Shown here: piece after piece, positions 1 through 8,333 of the stretch
Layout of the letters: each line of letters starts with the position of its first letter
Numbering within the stretch: the stretch's first letter is position 1
Notes under the pieces: model-generated
What the model was told of the DNA's origin: nothing
Databases searched by the model: none
The model's input: the letters and a program-made list of their open reading frames with translations, nothing else
Assembly: GCA_002706095.1 (NCBI GenBank)
Contig: PAJP01000025.1
Coordinates: forward strand, 124,001-188,000
Source: Methylophaga sp.
GTDB taxonomy: Bacteria > Pseudomonadota > Gammaproteobacteria > Nitrosococcales > Methylophagaceae
DNA length: 64,000 nt
Reading direction: 5' to 3'
Translations under genes and position numbers: made by a program

Positions 1-1
1 T

Positions 2-868
2 GAACGCCTCACCTCGCTTATCGCTAACTGGATACGTGTCGGTTATTGCCAAGGTAATTTCAACAGTGACAACTGCGCTGTTGGCGGCTTTACGTTGGAC
101 TACGGCCCTTTTGGTTTCTGTGAAACGTTTGATCCTCTATATCAGCCATGGATCGGCGGCGGACGTCATTTCTCATTCTTTAACCAACCCGCTGCGGCAG
201 CACGTAACTTCGCCATGTTTTGTAAAGGCATACAGCCTTTGCTCAAGGGCGATCAGCATTACCTATCAGAGCTTGAAGACGTTCAACAGGGTTTTGCTGA
301 CGTGATGCAAACGCAATTGGAAAAGATGTGGGCAGCTAAACTCGGGCTTGAGGATTATAACGAGGCATTATTCAGCGAGCTCATCAGTCTGATGACACTG
401 ACACCCGTTGATTACACCATTTTCTTTCGTGAGCTCTCAGCGTTGCCAGACGACATTGAGCCACTGAAAAAAAGCTTTTATGGTGAACTGAATCCTGCTG
501 AAAATGGCATTAACTCGACACCTCCAAACGCTCAGGATATTGAGCAACACTGGTCAGCATGGCTTGATAAATGGCAAACGCTGCTAGGTATCAGTGACAA
601 AAACGATGTAACCGCTTCACGCTCCCGTGAAGCGGTTTCTAATCAGATGAAACAGGTTAATCCGAAATATAGTTTGCGAGAGTGGCAGCTCGTTGCTGCT
701 TATAAACAAGCAGCCGAAGGTGAATACACACTCCTTCGTGAGTTACAGGATGTGATGACGCAACCTTACGCAGAACAATCAAAAGACATCGAAGAAAAAT
801 ACTATAGGCTTATGCCAACAGAGCTTAGTGATATCGGCGGCGTATCACATTATAGTTGCTCGTCATGA
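2..868 (+). CDS. selO: SelO-family protein adenylyltransferase, 3' part (5' end outside window)
   Basis: This reading frame is open from the window edge and gives the last 288 residues of a SelO (YdiU/UPF0061) pseudokinase. SelO enzymes transfer AMP from ATP to Ser, Thr or Tyr of target proteins. The fragment opens in the catalytic core: GYCQGNFNSDN followed by LDYGPFGF matches the family block that carries the metal-binding Asn and Asp. The protein ends in YSCSS. The Cys three residues from the C-terminus sits where vertebrate SELENOO has selenocysteine (family knowledge). The ATP-binding N-terminal half is missing only because the window starts here. No signal peptide can be judged. Identification is firm; activity is inferred from the family. 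Confidence 0.93.
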   Translation, partial: ERLTSLIANWIRVGYCQGNFNSDNCAVGGFTLDYGPFGFCETFDPLYQPWIGGGRHFSFFNQPAAAARNFAMFCKGIQPLLKGDQHYLSELEDVQQGFADVMQTQLEKMWAAKLGLEDYNEALFSELISLMTLTPVDYTIFFRELSALPDDIEPLKKSFYGELNPAENGINSTPPNAQDIEQHWSAWLDKWQTLLGISDKNDVTASRSREAVSNQMKQVNPKYSLREWQLVAAYKQAAEGEYTLLRELQDVMTQPYAEQSKDIEEKYYRLMPTELSDIGGVSHYSCSS

Positions 869-887
869 GTCGAAATTAATCAGGTCA

Positions 888-965
888 AAGCGTGTTATTG
901 TAATTAGGTTAGGGTTTGCTTAATAGAATCAAGTTAGCTGACGCTTGATACTCTCTAACACGCTT
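888..965. repeat. nested inverted repeat between selO and the defence island
   Basis: AAGCGTGTTA at 888-897 is the exact reverse complement of TAACACGCTT at 956-965. Inside it, ATCAAG at 928-933 pairs with CTTGAT at 944-949. The structure lies in the 143-bp gap between convergent genes. It may form a cruciform or an RNA hairpin, but there is no T-tract, so it is not a standard terminator. It marks the left edge of the AT-rich island. Confidence 0.5.
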
Positions 966-1011
966 GACTTAGTGAGTATTAAATTTAACACAACAATAAA
1001 TATCAACTTAT

Positions 1012-1719
1012 CTAATCTATAAAGCGTTGAAATTCTCTAGGTAACAATTTAAGTAACTGGGTATCGTCCAGAATATAAAGGTCGTACGTTAATTCGAGTT
1101 GTTGGAGAAAACTTACATATCGGCTAACACATCCACCGCTTGTCCTTGATGCAGCTCCTCTCTTGAAATGCCCAGTTGAAGAATCTGTGTAGAGTTTACT
1201 AGAAAGCTTCATCACTCCTTCCATTGAAAGGATGTCCTGCCGTGCCATCAATTGCTCAATCAACTCTCCTCGTACAGGTAGTTCTTTGCATAGGAGGTAT
1301 CTGACATCTTTTCCATAACGGGAGACGAGTTGCCATGTAATATACGCAGAGTGTCTATATCTATGTTTGTAATCAGAGCTAAGAATATAGTTGTAAGGCA
1401 TACTTGCCTTTCGTGTCTTATCTCTACGAACCGGACATAATTGTTCGAACCAAAAAAGTGCAATCCAAGTCCATAAGCCGCGATCACCTATATACCTCTG
1501 ATTATCGATTTTATTCATTATTTCAACGAGATATTCTCCCATTTCATACCTTGACCGGAAATAATGATTTTGTATGTCTACAGCGTCAGGGATTTCTTCA
1601 CTCATGTCTGGATGAGTAAGCATATAAGCAGGAAAATTCTCTGTACTTCCATCTCTTAGTCTGAATATATATTCGTTAAACTCTTTGCATCCATAATCAG
1701 TCAGTTTTCTAATTTTCAT
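1012..1719 (-). CDS. uncharacterised defence-island protein (possibly DUF6339-like)
   Basis: This is a 235-residue soluble protein with no signal peptide or membrane segment. It is the last gene of a three-gene run: its start codon overlaps the stop of the upstream 249-residue gene by 4 bp (1716-1719), so the two are probably translationally coupled. The composition is basic with many Arg, Lys and Tyr, and there is a GLWTWIALFWFEQLCP segment near residues 80-96. From memory, proteins of this kind next to a GHKL ATPase, Dcm and Vsr are labelled DUF6339; I could not verify this. No catalytic motif was recognised. It is probably an accessory or nucleic-acid-acting subunit of the island system, which is inference from context only. 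Confidence 0.7.
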   Translation of the reverse strand: MKIRKLTDYGCKEFNEYIFRLRDGSTENFPAYMLTHPDMSEEIPDAVDIQNHYFRSRYEMGEYLVEIMNKIDNQRYIGDRGLWTWIALFWFEQLCPVRRDKTRKASMPYNYILSSDYKHRYRHSAYITWQLVSRYGKDVRYLLCKELPVRGELIEQLMARQDILSMEGVMKLSSKLYTDSSTGHFKRGAASRTSGGCVSRYVSFLQQLELTYDLYILDDTQLLKLLPREFQRFID

Positions 1720-2465
1720 TGCTCTTCATCCGTGTATGCATCTATGAGTCGTTTTGAGAACTCAAACCTTTTGGCAAACTGCTCAATAACATCATCGAGC
1801 CATTTTTCCCTTTCTTGAATATCCATTTCTATGGGAGAAGAATCAGTAAAGTTCTGACTAAAACCTAGCCATTTATTAAAACCATCACTATCAATATCTA
1901 CATCTTCGGAAAACAGATATTTACTGAGTATTTGGCTCATTGCAGACGGCAATATAAGAGCCTGAAATATCGGATCTGAACGCATTTTTTCCAGAGCATT
2001 TGGTATGTTATTATTTATAATCAACTCTGGCTTATCGAGGTCATCAAAATCAAGTTTCCAGCAGAGATTATCAAGGGGTAGAGCTCTGACACTTAAAAGG
2101 CTTGATTTTTCTTCATCATTGAAATCAAACCTGAACCCCTCACCAGAAGCAAGTATCAAAGCATGCTCAGACGACTCATCAACCACTAAGACTCGAAAGT
2201 TTGCAGTACCAGTAAGATCTAGTTGATTCAATTGCCTATCTGTTGGTGGAATGATATGACCCAAAGTACCAAAATCAAATCTTTGCCTAGTCTCTTTGTA
2301 CCAAGCCTCAACATATAGCTTTGCATCCTTGGGCATGTCTCTTTGATTAATTTCGAAATTAACATTAAAACATGGTGACGATTGTCCTTTTTCCTCCAAA
2401 ACTTCAAAGCTCACTTCATTTTGAAGAATCTTATGTCTGCCTGTGTAATTGAAAGTTCTTAACAT
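1716..2465 (-). CDS. uncharacterised defence-island protein, 249 aa
   Basis: This is an acidic soluble protein of 249 residues with no recognised domain. The first ~150 residues look beta-rich, with alternating hydrophobic stretches such as ANFRVLVVDESSEHALILA. The rest looks helical. A strong ribosome binding site, GGAGGGGG, lies just upstream of the ATG. The gene starts 15 bp after the GHKL ATPase gene and overlaps the next gene by 4 bp, so the three form one transcription unit. A role as a dedicated partner of the ATPase is inferred from the tight spacing. No signal peptide, Cys cluster or nuclease motif is visible. Confidence 0.75.
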   Translation of the reverse strand: MLRTFNYTGRHKILQNEVSFEVLEEKGQSSPCFNVNFEINQRDMPKDAKLYVEAWYKETRQRFDFGTLGHIIPPTDRQLNQLDLTGTANFRVLVVDESSEHALILASGEGFRFDFNDEEKSSLLSVRALPLDNLCWKLDFDDLDKPELIINNNIPNALEKMRSDPIFQALILPSAMSQILSKYLFSEDVDIDSDGFNKWLGFSQNFTDSSPIEMDIQEREKWLDDVIEQFAKRFEFSKRLIDAYTDEEQ

Positions 2466-2480
2466 GAATCCCCCTCCTTT

Positions 2481-4316
2481 CTACACAACCCTAATTTTCA
2501 GATCACGATTAGTATCAAAACCGCTTACTTCAATATAGAAAGGTATTGAAGTTATATTAAAAACTATATCCTGTCCCCCTGCACTATCGATATCTACACC
2601 ACCAGATACTAATTTATTGATCTCTTTATTTTTACCAGTATCAAAATCGTAGGGGCTCCACTTTTTGAACGCATTACCTCTGGATACTTCATAAGCCAAT
2701 TTAAGAGAAACTTTCCTAGGGAGATCGCCATCAGTGAGCCCTTCTCCTTGCTTAAGGATTAGCCCACCACTCACACGATTAACTGAAAACTTAGGCTTAG
2801 ATCTGTTTATTATTATTGGCTTAGGCGGCTTGGGTACTCTAGGTCGTTTTTTCTTGGCTGTTTTTTCTGGTTCATGAAACCAAAAGAATTGATTAAGAGC
2901 ATTTTCATCTTTTTCTTCAGTAACATCAGCAAGCAAATCATATAGTTGGACCAGAGCTTTTTTTATCATTGTTACAGAACGTTGAGATGATTGATAATTT
3001 TTCCTCAACTTTTCTGTATTAGTTGTCCATAGTGTATGTGCGGCATTTTCCGCATCACCTAAGAAAGCACATATGGGTTCCTCTTCGGCGACAAGAACAC
3101 CTAAAGCCCTTCTTTCTCTGAACTTAGTTTCAGATGGAAGCGTTAGCCCCCCCCTAACATACAAATCAAGTCCTTTATCAAGATCAGTTGGCCTTTTGAT
3201 AAAGATTGAAAAGCCTGTTGAATATGATGTGGCATCCTTCTTGATTATAGATATGGGCATATGAAGAGAAACAAGTTCTCCGTTAGTAAATTGTTCTCGT
3301 ATTTCAGCAAGGACTTCAGGTTCAAAGTCACCCTCATCTAACTTTTCATCTTTTGTCCAACTCTCTTTCATTCTCAATAATTTAGCAGGGTCTCGCGATG
3401 AGGCCTCTTCAATAAAGTCAAAAAGTGTATCTATCTGAGAAAAGTGTTCATGCGCATGTTTATGTGCAAGCTCACGTATATTTGATGAGCTTATATGAGT
3501 AGTATTAATTCTAACTTCAAGCTTTTTTGTAATTATTGGATAAAAGTAGTTTTGAATAGTAATTCCAATCATACGATCACTATTGAGATTATTAGGATAT
3601 GGGATAACTATTGAGAGACCTGAGTTCCCTCCTCTTTCAAGGCCAAAATATTTTACAAATTCATCCACAAAAGCTTCGTCCTGAACAGGGATAGGAAACT
3701 GTTCTAGAGGATCATCTTCTTTTTCTAAATCACAAAAGAAAGCATGGGGCGTATAATCAATATTATCAATTGTATGGAGGTCTAGTACCGTTTGGCCCAT
3801 CAAATGATATGATTCATCCTGTTGCCTTTTAGTGAGGCCAAAAAAGACCCGAGCTTGACTAGTGCATGAATAAACAAGTTTACCTAGTCCCCAACGGCCA
3901 CGGTTTTTACCTGATTTGTGGGACTTTCCATGTCTGCGCCAAAAGTCAGTAAAATTATCATTATCTTTTTTTCTAACAGAGCCAGTTAGACCTTTAGTAC
4001 CAAAATCCTCTATAACCAATGCTGAAGGATTTAGGGGATCAAAAGCTGTTAGATCGAGACGTGAAGCTCGAGCATGTTCTTGTTGTTCTGATAAAAGTTT
4101 TTCCATAAAGCCTTGCTGAAGTCCACTAGACATATCTAAAAACGTAAATGTAACTTTAACAGTCTCATCTTCGTTTAATGCTGCATCCAAACTATTTTGG
4201 ATTGCTTCTCTAACAATTGTCTCTGAAAGCTGTAACTCATCATTATCAAACTGATCGCGTTGTGTAATTTCAGTTTCAACCTGATCCTTAGAAACTCTTG
4301 GAAAATGCCATTTCAT
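2481..4316 (-). CDS. MutL/Hsp90-like GHKL ATPase of a restriction-modification-type island
   Basis: This 611-residue cytosolic protein starts with a GHKL (gyrase, Hsp90, histidine kinase, MutL) ATPase domain. The N box is ETIVREAIQNSLDAAL (residues ~33-48). The G1-type box is EDFGTKGL, and GRWGLGKLVY provides the glycine-rich lid. These are the ATP- and Mg-binding elements of the fold. The C-terminal ~300 residues are not recognised and include a Lys/Pro-rich linker (KKKRPRVPKPPKPI). MutL-like GHKL ATPases encoded beside DNA methylases and Vsr-type nucleases were described by Iyer, Abhiman and Aravind (2008) as R-M-associated relatives of eukaryotic MORC proteins. An ATP-driven clamp that couples DNA sensing to cleavage is a reasonable inference. 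The gene has a GGGAGC ribosome binding site. Confidence 0.88.
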   Translation of the reverse strand: MKWHFPRVSKDQVETEITQRDQFDNDELQLSETIVREAIQNSLDAALNEDETVKVTFTFLDMSSGLQQGFMEKLLSEQQEHARASRLDLTAFDPLNPSALVIEDFGTKGLTGSVRKKDNDNFTDFWRRHGKSHKSGKNRGRWGLGKLVYSCTSQARVFFGLTKRQQDESYHLMGQTVLDLHTIDNIDYTPHAFFCDLEKEDDPLEQFPIPVQDEAFVDEFVKYFGLERGGNSGLSIVIPYPNNLNSDRMIGITIQNYFYPIITKKLEVRINTTHISSSNIRELAHKHAHEHFSQIDTLFDFIEEASSRDPAKLLRMKESWTKDEKLDEGDFEPEVLAEIREQFTNGELVSLHMPISIIKKDATSYSTGFSIFIKRPTDLDKGLDLYVRGGLTLPSETKFRERRALGVLVAEEEPICAFLGDAENAAHTLWTTNTEKLRKNYQSSQRSVTMIKKALVQLYDLLADVTEEKDENALNQFFWFHEPEKTAKKKRPRVPKPPKPIIINRSKPKFSVNRVSGGLILKQGEGLTDGDLPRKVSLKLAYEVSRGNAFKKWSPYDFDTGKNKEINKLVSGGVDIDSAGGQDIVFNITSIPFYIEVSGFDTNRDLKIRVV

Positions 4317-4459
4317 ACCAGCTCCCTGTTGTTAGCGATAGTGTTCTTGAAATTCTAAGTTATCGCTTTTTTCGTTTTCTTTCTACATCTGTAATAAATT
4401 TATCTTTTACATACATACTTATTAAGTAATATGAAGCCAATCTACAGAGGAAAGCTGAC

Positions 4460-6277
4460 TCAACTCCTTCGAATAATTTTTTTATTTATAAGTTGAAATA
4501 CATGTAAAGCAATTTTTTTAGCTAAGTATGCGGGAACTGCATTTCCAACTTGTTGATACTGCCATCCCTGACTACCTTCAAAGTAATAATCATCGGGAAA
4601 AGTCTGAATTCTTGCTGCCTCTCGAACAGTCAAAGAACGATTCTGGGCAAGATCATAATGAATTTGAGCATGACCATCTTTTCTCAAATGACTAGTTATG
4701 GTGTAAGGAACAGTTTGTGAGCTAACTGTTCGGAATCTGTCTGCATGATTACCTGTGTTCCAGTTTCCGTGCTCAGGAGAAAGTGGCAATGGAAAATCTT
4801 TGCTTTTTGGTGATGGACTAACCATTTGTTCGTGAGCAGAGGCCCATGCTGCAGAAAACATATATCGCTTCAGATCTTCTTTCATGTGTCCTCTTGTCAC
4901 ATGGTTTACCGCACCTTGGATGTCTCTATTTAGCCATGAGTACAAATCGGGATAATTTTGTCTGAACCTATTAGTAAATAATGACTGTTTCTCAGAATCA
5001 CGACAAAAAAGATTGTTACCTCTTCCATCACCTTCCGCTACAAAATTTCCATCATCACAACTCATCAAAATTTTTAACGTTTTAGAGTATGCACTAAGAT
5101 AGTGGCTGCGAAGCTTCAAGTAGTCACCGGTAAATATAGTGCCAGACATCCGAAAAATCTGATATCTAGATAGCTTGCTACTTTCGAGTTTTCTTCTACA
5201 TATTCCAAATGCAACATCTTCTGCAGTTCTTGGCTCAGATAACAATGTAATCAACTCATTCTTATGCTTATACCAATTTCGTAACCAAGCATTAGCATCA
5301 TCTACCTCATCACTCATCCCACTTCTCAATATTGGCAAACCAGTCAAAAGGTCTGCAGTCTTTGGAGGAGGGTCAGCCAACTCCAGATAATCATCTATCA
5401 AGCCATACTTATGTTTGATTCCCAACAAAATGACTCGCTTTCTATTTTGTGGAACCCCATACTTACTAGCAGTTATGACGTAGTCGGAGTTCTTTATATA
5501 CACTGGACCATTCTGAGTAGTTGCTTTTTGATCCGGCTCTTTTACGAATGAGTAGATATCATATTGTTCTTTGCGGATGCGCTCAGGCATAACAAGTTCT
5601 TGCTTAATTTTTTCAAATATAAACTTTCCATCTGCTAATTTAGCAGTGAGAATACCTTCAACATTTTCCATGACAAAAATATCAGGATCAGCTCTATCCA
5701 GAACCTTGAGATACTCTTGATACAGAAAAAAACGTTCATCACTTTCTGGTGAATAGTCTTTTTCTGCTTTAACCCTATTCCTTCCATTCACGGAATATGC
5801 CTGACAAGGTGGACCACCTATTACTACTAATGGACCTTTATGCTCTTTTCTAATCTCATCAATTCTCTTCATAATGAGCAACTCATGCTCTGTCGGCTCA
5901 TCATCTTTAGCTGATAATGGTTCGCCTGCCTTGATTTTTTTCCATTTCTCCGGATTACCCAACGCGCAAGGCCCTCCCATGGTCTCATACAAAGCCTCAC
6001 TCCATTTTTTCTTGAGCTGTCCGATCATGATCTGAAAATTTTGCATTTTTTCAGACTCATCATGACTTTCTATGTACGGGTAATAAAATTTATTTCGCTC
6101 TTCTTTCGTTAACTTTCTGTAGAAAGCTCTTAGTGTTAAAGTTCGATGGGCATACTTCTCATGCTCAACAGACATTGCAATCTGAAAAGGAGAGTTATCA
6201 CTACAACTACTAAAACCTTCGCCCAGACCACCTGGCCCAGCAAACAAATCAATTACTTTTATTTTTTTTGCTTTCAT
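4460..6277 (-). CDS. DNA (cytosine-5-)-methyltransferase
   Basis: This is a 605-residue C5-cytosine methyltransferase using S-adenosylmethionine. The canonical motifs occur in order: I (DLFAGPGG), IV (GGPPCQAYS, with the catalytic Cys), VI (ENVEG), VIII (QNRKRV), IX (RSLTVREAARIQTFPD) and X (GNAVPAYLA). It is longer than a standard Dcm (~470 aa), with long insertions between motifs I and IV and between VIII and IX that probably hold target-recognition elements. It diverges from the vsr gene across 66 bp and is followed by the GHKL operon after a 143-bp AT-rich gap. Its recognition site cannot be read from sequence. With Vsr next door it forms a modification/nuclease pair. The function call is firm. 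Confidence 0.95.
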   Translation of the reverse strand: MKAKKIKVIDLFAGPGGLGEGFSSCSDNSPFQIAMSVEHEKYAHRTLTLRAFYRKLTKEERNKFYYPYIESHDESEKMQNFQIMIGQLKKKWSEALYETMGGPCALGNPEKWKKIKAGEPLSAKDDEPTEHELLIMKRIDEIRKEHKGPLVVIGGPPCQAYSVNGRNRVKAEKDYSPESDERFFLYQEYLKVLDRADPDIFVMENVEGILTAKLADGKFIFEKIKQELVMPERIRKEQYDIYSFVKEPDQKATTQNGPVYIKNSDYVITASKYGVPQNRKRVILLGIKHKYGLIDDYLELADPPPKTADLLTGLPILRSGMSDEVDDANAWLRNWYKHKNELITLLSEPRTAEDVAFGICRRKLESSKLSRYQIFRMSGTIFTGDYLKLRSHYLSAYSKTLKILMSCDDGNFVAEGDGRGNNLFCRDSEKQSLFTNRFRQNYPDLYSWLNRDIQGAVNHVTRGHMKEDLKRYMFSAAWASAHEQMVSPSPKSKDFPLPLSPEHGNWNTGNHADRFRTVSSQTVPYTITSHLRKDGHAQIHYDLAQNRSLTVREAARIQTFPDDYYFEGSQGWQYQQVGNAVPAYLAKKIALHVFQLINKKIIRRS

Positions 6278-6343
6278 CTTTTACCGATCTACTAATTGTT
6301 CATAAGATAATACCAGGTCCAATAATCATATGGAGCTTGAATC
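6278..6343. promoter_or_regulatory. divergent promoter region between methyltransferase and vsr genes
   Basis: This 66-bp AT-rich spacer separates two divergently transcribed genes and must carry both start signals. GGAG at 6332-6335 is the ribosome binding site for the GTG start of vsr. I see no unambiguous -35/-10 pair, so the assignment rests on gene orientation. Confidence 0.5.
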
Positions 6344-6817
6344 GTGTCAGACGTACATAACGCCAAAACAAGATCGTTCAATATGTCAAAAATTAAGAGT
6401 AAGAATACAAAACCTGAGCTGATCTTAAGGAAAGCAATCCACGCAAAAGGACTTCGATATAAACTTCACGATAAATCTCTGCCCGGTCGACCAGATATTG
6501 TTTTTCCAAAATTTAAAGCTATCATCGAAATAAAAGGCTGTTTTTGGCATGGGCATGACTGTGACTACTTCAAATGGCCAAAAACACATTCTGAATTCTG
6601 GAAAAAGAAAATATCATCCAACATTGAGAGGGATAAGAAAACACTTCTAAGACTTCAAGATCTAGGTTGGAGGACTTTAACAATCTGGGAGTGTACTTTA
6701 AAAGGTAAAAATAAATTACCACTGCCTGAGTTGACTGAATACGTAGAGTCTTGGTTAGCAGAGTACCATGCATCCACAGAATTAGACTCTAAGAAAATCA
6801 AGCGTCAGCCAATTTGA
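6344..6817 (+). CDS. vsr: Vsr-type DNA mismatch endonuclease
   Basis: This is a 157-residue Vsr (very short patch repair) endonuclease. In E. coli, Vsr nicks at T:G mismatches that arise from deamination of Dcm-methylated cytosine. Visible family features are MSKIKSKNTKPEL at the N-terminus, LPGRPDIVF with the catalytic Asp, GCFWHGHDC with the metal and zinc-binding His/Cys residues, FWKKKISSNIERD, and GWRTLTIWEC. The strand before the HGH block reads EIK, so together with the upstream PD it resembles a canonical PD-(D/E)XK site. E. coli Vsr has a His at the Lys position. The start is GTG, supported by GGAG 8 bases upstream. In GHKL-type islands Vsr may be the actual cutting enzyme; that is inference. 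Confidence 0.93.
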   Translation: MSDVHNAKTRSFNMSKIKSKNTKPELILRKAIHAKGLRYKLHDKSLPGRPDIVFPKFKAIIEIKGCFWHGHDCDYFKWPKTHSEFWKKKISSNIERDKKTLLRLQDLGWRTLTIWECTLKGKNKLPLPELTEYVESWLAEYHASTELDSKKIKRQPI

Positions 6818-6999
6818 TAATTAAACCAAAATAAAACCGCTGCCCTCTCGATTCCTCTTTTAAAGTATCCGCTTTCCAATCGCCTTAATTTTTTTGCCAA
6901 ATTCTTTCGAATCACCTTTAAGGCATACAACAAAAATGGGGAAACCCGAATTTAAAGCATTTGGAAATCAAGGGGAGTATTCTTGAACAGGAAACCTTA

Positions 7000-8109
7000 T
7001 TAATCTGCCACACCTGTTAGCCTATAACTCGTACTCCGTCCACCGCCTGGGTTTTGTATAAAGAGTTGTCGTGTAACTAAATCCTGAATATCGCGTAATG
7101 CCGTGTCGTTTGAGCACTTAGCTAACTTTGCATATTTAGAGGTGTTCATGTGTCCCTCAAAATCATCTTCTAACATACGGTTAATAATGTTGCGTTGACG
7201 TTCATTTACCGGGTTTTGGTTAACTCTATCCCATAATCTGGCTTTGAATAACACATTACTTAGCGTTTCATCTGCATTGGTAATAGCCTGGCCCAAACAA
7301 TCTAAAAACCAGCTTAGCCATTCTGTGATATCCGGTGTTGCTCGTTGTTGTTTTTCGAGATGTGCGTAGTACTGTTTTCGCTCACTCTCAATTTGATTAG
7401 ACAGACTATAAAACCGCTCGGGCATCTTATCTGCTCTTGCCAATGCCATATCGGCAATCGCTCGAGCAATTCGGCCATTTCCATCTTCAAAAGGGTGAAT
7501 AGTGACAAACCAGAGATGAGCAATGCCGGCTTTGATAACAGGGTCGATAGCAAATTTACTCTCAAACCATTTTATAAACGTGCTCATTTCTGCATTCACT
7601 TTTTCAGTGGCTGGCGCTTCAAAATGAATCTTTTCCCTTCCGATTGGACCTGAAACGACTTGCATAGGGTCATTCTCAACTAAGCGCCAATCGCCCACAG
7701 TGATGTGGTGCATACCACTTCTCCCAGTCGGGAAAAGTGCTGCATGCCAATCAAACAAACGTGCTTTTGTTAAAGGTTTGGAAAAAAATTGTGTTGCATC
7801 CAGCATCATTTCCACGATACCTTCAACATCAGGACTAGCTGGAATCAAACCACCAATATCCATACCCAAGCGACGAGCAATGGAGGAACGTACTTCCTCA
7901 GGATTTAGAGTATGACCTTCAATGGCTGAAGACTTCACCACATCATTAGTTAATGTTCTGAGGCTGGCTTCTCTTCTCAAGTCAAAGCCGATCGCTTCCA
8001 TTCTGCCAAGCAAACGGCCCTGCTGATGACGAATATCAGCCAGCTTGACAGCTAGGACGTCTGCATTCCACGAAAAGTCAGGCCAGTTGTTGTGTTGGTA
8101 TATCCACAT
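7000..8109 (-). CDS. Fic-family AMPylase, class II, with C-terminal winged helix
   Basis: This is a 369-residue Fic protein. The catalytic motif HPFEDGNGRIAR begins at His205 and matches HPFx(D/E)GNGRxxR, so AMP transfer to a target hydroxyl is predicted. The inhibitory motif SSAIEG (residues 60-65) lies in the N-terminal domain, which makes it a class II Fic that inhibits itself without a separate antitoxin. An N-terminal DUF4172-like region and a C-terminal winged helix (about 295-369) flank the Fic core. I chose ATG 8109 over the GTG at 8118 because GGTGAT lies 6 bases upstream. That ribosome binding site is inside a palindromic operator, and the winged helix may be the autorepressor that binds it (inference). 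Confidence 0.93.
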   Translation of the reverse strand: MWIYQHNNWPDFSWNADVLAVKLADIRHQQGRLLGRMEAIGFDLRREASLRTLTNDVVKSSAIEGHTLNPEEVRSSIARRLGMDIGGLIPASPDVEGIVEMMLDATQFFSKPLTKARLFDWHAALFPTGRSGMHHITVGDWRLVENDPMQVVSGPIGREKIHFEAPATEKVNAEMSTFIKWFESKFAIDPVIKAGIAHLWFVTIHPFEDGNGRIARAIADMALARADKMPERFYSLSNQIESERKQYYAHLEKQQRATPDITEWLSWFLDCLGQAITNADETLSNVLFKARLWDRVNQNPVNERQRNIINRMLEDDFEGHMNTSKYAKLAKCSNDTALRDIQDLVTRQLFIQNPGGGRSTSYRLTGVAD

Positions 8110-8114
8110 ATTAA

Positions 8115-8211
8115 TCACCGCAAATTATGCAGTGATAATAGTCTTTATTCACCGCAACAACAAGCTTGTTCACTGCATTTAATGCGGTGATTAACCACCT
8201 TATTCACCGCA
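8115..8211. promoter_or_regulatory. tandem palindromic operator upstream of fic
   Basis: Two 21-bp imperfect palindromes occur: TCACCGCA-N5-TGCAGTGA at 8115-8135 and TCACTGCA-N5-TGCGGTGA at 8170-8190. Each is followed by a single half-site TCACCGCA, at 8149-8156 and 8204-8211. Start-to-start spacings are 34, 21 and 34 bp, so the array is a tandem duplication of a 55-bp unit. The first palindrome covers the fic ribosome binding site, so a bound repressor would block both transcription and initiation. The likely ligand is the winged helix of Fic itself. Confidence 0.75.
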
Positions 8212-8333
8212 AGCAGTTAGTTTTTTGCCAGTGGTGGTTTATAAATAGGAGTGGCAAGAAGCAATTGCCTGAAACCCAATAAAGTCAGAGTGATTGATTT
8301 TATTTTCGCTGCTATTTCACCAACAGCAATCAA

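Noticed and set aside
36-305. 89-codon plus-strand ORF at the window start
   Set aside because: It overlaps the SelO frame, which has clear family motifs; this frame has none.
1012-6817. Classical type II restriction-modification or DISARM
   Set aside because: No typical restriction endonuclease gene is next to the methyltransferase, and the DISARM helicase, DUF1998 and phospholipase D genes are absent.
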